Shown: positions 56,801 to 64,000 of the stretch, piece by piece
How positions within the stretch are numbered: position 1 is the first letter of the stretch
Layout of the letters: each line of letters starts with the position of its first letter
NCBI GenBank assembly: GCA_964304625.1
Contig: OZ199838.1
Location: forward strand, 3,348,001 to 3,412,000
Direction of reading: 5' to 3'
From: Kudoa neothunni
Lineage: Eukaryota; Cnidaria
DNA: 64,000 nt
The notes under the pieces: generated by a model
What the model saw: the letters and a program-made list of their open reading frames with translations, nothing else
Told to the model about the DNA's origin: nothing
Databases searched by the model: none
Made by a program: the position numbers and the translations under genes

Positions 56801-59616
56801 AAAAAAAGTATCTCATAGATCATTGAAAAATATTTTCGTGTTGTTAATACGTTTCTCGAGTTTTAATTATCTTTTAAAAATTAATATATAGTTAACTGCC
56901 CTTTTAACCGCAATTTAATCAATATTAAAGGTTAATTTTTTCTAAAATAATTGCGCACTTTTTTTCTTTGTCACAGGGGATTACGTGAATTTTGTTTCTT
57001 ACTGTATTATTAAGAGCATTTTTATATGACTTCAAATATCCCAAGATTAGTTTATTAATTCATTAACATCCACTTAAAATGAGGCTAAGAACGTAGCTGG
57101 AATGTTGCAATCAGTCTTCCCTAGAAGTTATACATAATAATGTTATTTTTTTGTTTTATGAGGGTTATTTTAGCCCGACGAAAATCAAGGTAGAAGCTTT
57201 AAGAGGAAAATTTACATTTGCTATCCATTTTCGAATATTAATTCTCATTAGCGAATTGTTTTAATGTCTTAGAATTTTTAATTTTAAAAAGAGTATCAAA
57301 ATGTAATAAAAAATCGTATTTCTGGGTTCATTATAAAAGGAAAAATGATTAATCGACTTGAAAGAGTAAATATTTTATGTTTTGATAAAATTATTTATAA
57401 TAGAAAAAAAATTAAAATGTGGGTGTTTAGTCTATTTTTAAATACATCTTATCGTTTACTATGATAATTATTATGGTTTTTTGCATACATTTCAGATGGC
57501 TATAATTGTTAACCGAGGCGCGAATAAAAAATACGTTAAATAAATTAATTTCGAAAGAAAATCTAGATGTTTTCATTTCTATTTTTAGCTTTTTGTTAGA
57601 CGTGGTTTGTGGTGGGATATTTTTCCCAGCCAAACCATAGGATATATGAAAATTAGGGCAGAGCCATAGATTTAAGCTTGTTATCTAATTTTTTTGATAT
57701 GTAACGCAATATTATTATAAGAAAAAATAATTTCATTCAAATTTTTGCTAGAGAGAACATTTTTGTGAGGTTCAAATCTAGGAAAACTAATTTTGGCGTC
57801 ATAATGAACCGATTGATAAGGTGCTCATGTTTAAGTACAAGTCACACCCAGTAGATTACCTAATTCGAGGACATATTTTCGGCGTTGAGACTACAATGTT
57901 GGTGTAATACATGAATGGATGCTCGATGATTTCTTTAAAAAAATCTACCCCAGGGCCTTTAACGCCATCTTTAGCTACAAATTGTTGAGGTTGATATTAT
58001 TAATAGTGGTTTACGATCCAAAGAAATCGTTCGATTAAATTATTGACTTGAAGGATCGCAACTTCGAATTAAAAATTAATGAAAGATTTGTTGCGGTACC
58101 TGAAAAGTGAGGGCGCGTCAACATGTGTTTATTCAGATGCGTAGTTAACCTTTTTGTGACGGTCATCTGATGGTTCGACGTTAAGCTGCCGCGTTTTAAG
58201 CAAATTTATTTAGCCAAAGATGCTAATATAACCAAAAAAAACACAAATTATTCATTCTAGAATTCTTCCAGAGGTTTTTTAAGTTGCTAACTGTATTAAT
58301 AAGCAGACGTGATAAGCGTTGTAAATAATTATAATAAAAATTGTTTTAATTTCTATATAGGCGAATGTTTATATTTTGATATCATTAGTTGAATCGTCAA
58401 CCACGTTTACAAATCATTCAGATTGTTTCTATGCGATGGTGGAACCGTGAAACGAAAATGTAGACATTGGGGCAGATTCTACATCCCATAACGCTCCCTT
58501 TATCTCTTAGTGAAGTATCTCTCAAGTAAACTAAAAGTTAAGTAAGTTTAATTTTTGAATTAATTTTATTGTTTCATTTTTTAACTTTAGTCGAATGTTT
58601 ATAGTTATTTTGACGTTACATATAGTTTTGATTGACTCTAGTTTGCAACGTACGAGGTATAGGATAGATAAGGGATGGAAATCGTTCATTTTCAACTCGC
58701 AGTCAGCTTTCCACTTTGAAATTGGACCACCGCACTAAACATACATAACCAAGTGAATTTACTTACTCGATAAATTGTACACATATTTATTAATATAACA
58801 TATATCCGTAGGTTTTGCTGCATTATAATGACAGAGTTTCAACCATTTGTAATTATTTTCTACGAATCATTCGGGAAGAAACTAGGAGCCCTAGGGTGCT
58901 GGGATTGGAGTAAAATCCTAATTTGCACTTCTTTGAAAATTTTAGCAACTTAATAGAGGTACCGAAGTAATTAAATGAAAGATATACGTGAACATTATAA
59001 AATTAGAATTATAAAAATATTAGCTGATCAAATCGTATCTACTTATTTGGTAATAGCAAAATAATATCTCAAATTCAATAATTCTTTATCGTAAATTTTA
59101 TAACTCCTAAAATATTTAGTTTTTTGAACAAAATATGAGTGACAACTGAATAAATGGAAGAAAACTTCCTTAAGAAGTTATAATATTTCAACTAATTAAT
59201 ATATTAAATAAGATACCACAAAATTACAATAAATTAACAGTGCACCTTAAAGATGGAATACTAATTATTTTTTTAAATATTGGCTTTCTTTTATCTGTAT
59301 AATGCGAGCGTAACTATGATGGAGTATAAACGCAACAAAAGAGATCAATTTGAATTATTTTAAAAAAATTTTCCTAGTGATGAGTTATGAGAATGAGTAA
59401 CCGCAAAATACAAAAACACACCATCACAAAAGAATTATAATAATTCCAATGATAAATAATAAGTTATACGCTGATAACCGTATAGTTTACTAACAACGTC
59501 AAATTCTAGACATAATTTTTTGTTTATTGGATAAATGTTCTTGAAATAATTTGAAAAGGAATATTTTTTGAAACCAGCTATTAGCGTTGGGTGAAAATTT
59601 CAGCAGAGGAACTTTT
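56801..59616. other. AT-rich intergenic DNA downstream of the KLF gene
   Basis: No gene identified. TTAACCTTTTTGTGACGG at 58145 and a palindrome-like GGGGCAGATTCTACATCCC near 58470 resemble piggyBac-MITE ends, but no matching partner end was found. Confidence 0.4.
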
Positions 59617-62600
59617 TTATTGCCGGTTACCTGAAGGTCCACGATAATCCATACCTGAGGTTTGAATGAGTTGTAAGTCAGGCATCCTCCTTGGACCAGG
59701 TTGATTAATTAAGGGAATAGTTTCAATGGAATGGTTCGTTGCAGGAGGGTGTCCAATAATCATCTCGTTTCTATAGTTGATAGTGTTATTTATTTGTTGT
59801 TGTTGTTGTTGTTGTTGAGTATTCATTATTGAGACTGAATTATTTTTGTTTGAATTGAGAGAAACAGGCTGAGAACCGGTGTTGTATGGTTGTATTATTT
59901 TATTATTGACGCGAGTGACAATTTTCTTTTTGTTTTTGGTATTGTTGGCTGCCCTTCTTCTTGGCAAAGAACGTTTACGCATTCTTTGCACTTCAGAGGC
60001 AGCATCAGTACGTTTAGATCTTGTTGTTTTTCGGCCATTATTATCTGTATCGTTATTTTGGCCATCATCATACTTTTCAGTTGGATCTTCGGCATCAAGA
60101 TTGACTTGCATCAGAATGTGTGCAATAGCTGCAAGTTGGTAACGACTTAAATGCGTTGTCCACTGATTCAATTGGATCTGATAGATAACGTATCCTCTAC
60201 AATAAAAATTCATGTGAATTTGCAGTTCTCATCAAATAATAATTATACATTGACATCAAAACTTGTTTATCTAACAAGGCACGAGCTTCTCGGGTCAAAA
60301 ACTGATACTTGAACATCAATCTAGAGAAATATTGCATGGTTCCGAGAAAAGTGAATGTCCATGAACGATCATCTGTGTGCTTCTTCTTGTGTAGAGCCAA
60401 GTGGTCACATCGACTGAACTCTTTCAGGCAATAAGCGCAAAAATATGGTTTGATACCAGTGTGTTTCCGGGCATGCCTGGTGAGTTCATCGGATCGTGCG
60501 AATCCCCATCTACAAGAGCAAATGTGGCATGCGAACGGTCTCTCACCGGTATGTGTTCTTACATGAGCCTAAAATATGATTTCATGTCAAAAACCACAGA
60601 CAGTCACAGTCACCAATCCATCAACCCAATCGTACCTTTAGATGGCTCGTTTTGGTATAGCTCTTATCACAATCATCAAGAGTGCATTGATATTGGCGTT
60701 CTCCATTTGTTCTTACAGTGACTCCAACCTTTGAGGACGGAAGATCTACCGTTATTGCTCGAATTGCAACGCCTCCTCTGGTAGCCTCCATTGATATATT
60801 AGCAGTGGTCACTCCCAACAGCATTCGACTAGTATCAATTTCGCCCAACGCTTTGGCAGCTTCTGAATCAGCGGGAAGATCCACCTTTATTACTACGGTT
60901 GGAGGAAAATCATCCTTTGAGCTCCTACCAATCACTTCTTCTTTGATGGTTGCACCAGGGTAATTGATTTCAGTCATGGAGGGGGGTGTCACATTCCCTG
61001 GGAGTAGCTTTTCAACTCCTACATATACGTTACATAATCCAATAATATTTCTGCTGTTTTTTATCACATTACTTTCTATAATAACTCTTTTTCTATGTAG
61101 TAAGATTTCGCCGGTTTGGTGATCGACTACAATAGTTTGATTATTATGTAAACAATTGTAAAGGAGTATTTTTCGACGTATCTCTTTCATTATCATTTCT
61201 CTATTTAGAGTTTCTTCGTCATGGACTGGAAAAGCTTCTTCATTTATGATTCGTGTGGAGTTTTTGTGCCAATTTCTGGCAACTGTACAAAGATCTTCTT
61301 GAACTTTGTAAGCATCCATGCCGGCACCCGGTTTATCGTTCTCGGCGTATTCAAAGTTGATGGATTTATTTGTTGCATCAGAATTCAGAATGCCACCATG
61401 TACATTGGCAAAATGTACACATTCACGATATGAGGTAAATACGGTACCCAGATCTCGAGGTATACAACGTAACCATTTATCATTAGTAAGTTCTGAACTT
61501 GGGAGTAAACCGTTTGGTCTAAAACTTGTTTGTTGATTATTGTGTAAATATTGGTAGGGATTGTATCCTTCCGTCAAGCAACTAATAGATCCATTTTGCT
61601 CAGTAGATAAATTTTTGTTTGTGTAACAAAATTGAGTGTAATTATTGTTGTCTACATTTTGCACATGGAAAGGTACAACGCAGTAATTATTATTAATTGT
61701 GTTAACGCTACCGTCGATATTGTTTAGATTCGCAGAGATTGGTGTATTGACATATTGAATATCATTCGTAACAGCAGGCAAATTAGGATTTATTTGAGAT
61801 AACGGTAAAGGATTCGAATGTGATGGCATATCCAAGTCAAACCCATTATTGTTATTGTTATTATTGTTATTGTTATTATTATTATTATAATTGCAGTTAT
61901 TATCGTTAGGGTTTATAACGGCTAAATCAGTTGGGTTCTCGGTCGGAACAAAAGCAGTTCGATCCAATCTACCGCAGCCAGAAACGCCCAATGTATTGAA
62001 TGATGCGTCATTTTGTAAGTCTTGAGTGGTGGAGGCAACCACATTATAACCTTCGTTAATTTCTACTGAAGGTTCTACTGAGTAACTAGTTTTGATGTTA
62101 TTGGTCACCAGTTCATTTTGATTCGAACTATGCCTCACATTCGTCAAATTACATTGAGGCACATTTAAATTATTTACAAGAAACTCTTGGTTTACACCAA
62201 AAGTTGTATTATTATTATTATTATTACTATTAGTAGTAGTAGTAATATTTGGGTTATACGTTTCCACAAATGAATTAACATGGGGTTGGACTAATGTCGA
62301 GGATTGGAAAGGTCCATTCACACTGTTACCTAACGACGAAAGATAGCTGGTATTAGCTGGGTGAGATTGTTCAACATGTCCGATGTTATTGTTATTGTTG
62401 TTATTACGTATTGAATCGTGTTGTTGATTACAATTCAAATTGTTATCAATTTGGGTATATGGATCTATAGAAAAATAAAGGGTAGTTTTCATGGAATCCT
62501 CAACGCGAAAATTGTTACTGTTTATAGTATTTATTTGCTCGGCCATCTGTGAGATCTGACTACGAGTCACAGGAGTCATAATCTTTCTACGATTTTCGTT

Positions 62601-64000
62601 TCCAAATAAAGGGTACAAAGTAAACGGCATATTTTCTTCATTGGGACGACTTCCAAAAAGAAATCTATTCCAAGCTTCCTCATTCAGCACAACCGACTGT
62701 GACATTTGATTGTTAATACGATTATAATTTTCCATTTGTTGATTGAAATTTTGAGATTGATGCTGTTGAGGCTGATGAGATTGAAGATTGTTATCAACAA
62801 ATGTGCCAGGAACTGTTCGAATGTTATCGACATTGATTCCTATGGTAGAATTCGGAACGTCAGCATTGTTGGCTTGGTTGTAGCTTGCTATATTGCTCGT
62901 ATGTGGCAAGATTTGGACTTGAGTGATAGGATCAAAGTTTCGAACATTAGAGTGAAAACTAGAATATGGAACATTGAACAGATTACTGTTGATTCTGATA
63001 GATGTTGATAGCATATTTGTGTTTGTTGTTTCATTGGTGGCTTGGTTGCTTGCTTGGTTATCTACTTTCAACCCCAATGCATCGTGTTCATCTACAATCC
63101 AAGATAAAAACAATAATAGACCAATTGATAAAAATACTGTTGTTATTATTGTTTGCTAGATAACTAGTTCCATTTGGACAGTGTCCATTTATTAAGGGTG
63201 GATTAGAATGAACAGAGATTTGTTGCTTATCAGCACCAATCATTATTGGTGCGTTATCGGTTATCGAATGATTATTTGCATGATCACCATTGTAAGAAGG
63301 AATATCATTTGGCTTAGGCATTGCAACACACGTATTTCTATTGTTATCAACTATATTCATCATCTCTTGTTGATTAACTGAATGATGCACTGGTTGATAT
63401 GACTGGGGCTGCAGCGATGGTCGCAGTATTGTTTGAGATAGATTGGGTTGTTGAAATATTGGCTGCGGTGGTATCTGCTGCAAAATGCCCCTAATATTTT
63501 GGGTACTGGAATCGACTGGTTGAACCCTTTGAGGTACGTGCTGATTGAATGCATTCCGCGATGTATTATTAATGAAATTTGTCCTATTATTTGTATTATC
63601 TATATGAATTCATCATAAGTGAACATTGGTAAAATTAAGTCAGAATGCTAAAGTACATTGATTAGTATAGGTAATGTTGTTTGTAGGCAGAGCCTGGAGC
63701 TGCAGTTGTTGTTGCTGAATGCTAGCATTAGAACCAATACTTGGTCTATAGTTGAATTGGTTGAAACGGTCGAAATTAGTTTGAAAAGCTGGATTATTTC
63801 TATATATAGTTCCTATTAGTCATATTGAAATGATTGGTATAATACCTTATATAATTGACATTGGCATTGATATTGAGAGGTTGCTGTTGAAAATGTGATG
63901 GGTTATGTTGATTAATGTTGATATTGTTAGGATTTACAACGCGGTTAAATTGATTTATGGTATCCTGAAAAAGTGAGTTAAAAATGCACCAGCATACCAT
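59617..64000 (-). CDS. Kruppel-like factor (C2H2 zinc-finger transcription factor), 5' end outside window
   Basis: Minus-strand gene entering from the right edge. Upstream exons (63,1-64,0 kb) encode Asn/Gln-rich sequence ([47 protein letters not shown]), joined by phase-consistent introns near 63815-63845, 63600-63650 and 63092-63140. One long exon (about 60634-63104) continues with poly-Asn tracts, a possible SUMO site (TIKEEV), and zinc finger 1 ([19 protein letters not shown]). After a 67-base intron come [14 protein letters not shown], finger 2 ([17 protein letters not shown]) and finger 3 ([20 protein letters not shown]), the KLF C-terminal triple finger binding CACCC/GC boxes. Unlike typical KLFs, which end there, a tail of about 220 residues follows ([19 protein letters not shown], basic [13 protein letters not shown], a Q8 run) to stop at 59617. 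The donor joining finger 3 to the tail is probably GTATCA near 60310. Confidence 0.88.
61850..61895. repeat. Coding AAC/AAT trinucleotide repeat (poly-Asn)
   Basis: Runs of TTG/TTA triplets on the plus strand encode about 15 consecutive Asn in the KLF protein. Similar shorter runs lie near 62210-62230 and 62385-62405. Confidence 0.85.

Noticed and set aside
59879-63159. Multiple plus-strand frames of 60-106 codons under the KLF gene
   Set aside because: All are antisense to the KLF coding exons and arise from their repetitive codon use.
1-64000. CRISPR array, bacterial operon or phage-like system
   Set aside because: No spaced direct repeats, no Shine-Dalgarno-linked gene strings; GT-AG introns and animal genes throughout show nuclear eukaryotic DNA.

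Overview
This window is nuclear DNA of an animal. Coding exons are split by GT-AG introns, most only about 40-110 bases long, and AT-rich intergenic DNA is full of decayed eukaryotic transposons (Ty3/gypsy, piggyBac, hAT, Merlin, pogo/Tigger, tRNA-type SINEs). The host proteins are recognisable by conserved motifs but diverged, including a very unusual cytochrome c. This suggests a fast-evolving invertebrate lineage. A derived parasite such as a myxozoan would fit, but nothing here proves it. About eleven host genes are identified with reasonable support and one more tentatively.

Layout. 1-735: 3' end of a Ty3/gypsy retroelement. 3238-7274: a second, nearly full-length but broken Ty3/gypsy element with 88-bp LTRs. 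7870-8730: endophilin-B-like gene. 10283-10727: divergent cytochrome c. 11.7-12.5 kb: hAT fossil. 15227-16416 (-): DHRS7B-like reductase. 17996-19778: piggyBac copy 1. 19918-27736 (-): SEC63, whose one 4.8-kb intron carries a TTAA-flanked MITE. 27847-28220 (-): likely small subunit of serine palmitoyltransferase. 30477-33252: compact cluster PSMB3 (-), an MCUR1/CCDC90-type gene (+) and POLE3 (-). 35102-37287: piggyBac copy 2. 37.98-39.28 kb: SINE-like DNA with a hAT element inside it. 39857-50456: PMPCA (+), PPIL1 (-) and RMND5 (+), with piggyBac copy 3 inside an RMND5 intron. 52.6-53.4 kb (-): Merlin fossil. 56.3-56.8 kb: pogo/Tigger fossil. 59617-64000 (-): 3' part of a Kruppel-like factor gene rich in Asn and Gln, running off the right edge.

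The host genes do not form one pathway. Several serve mitochondria (cytochrome c, MCUR1 family, PMPCA), the ER or lipid metabolism (SEC63, serine palmitoyltransferase, DHRS7B), and protein turnover (PSMB3, RMND5). They sit in tight islands: head-to-head pairs 51-67 bases apart and tail-to-tail pairs 127-158 bases apart, separated by multi-kilobase transposon deserts. NRF1-like palindromes lie just upstream of four of them. Three host genes show one or a few single-base frame slips, some at homopolymers, which look more like assembly indels than gene death.
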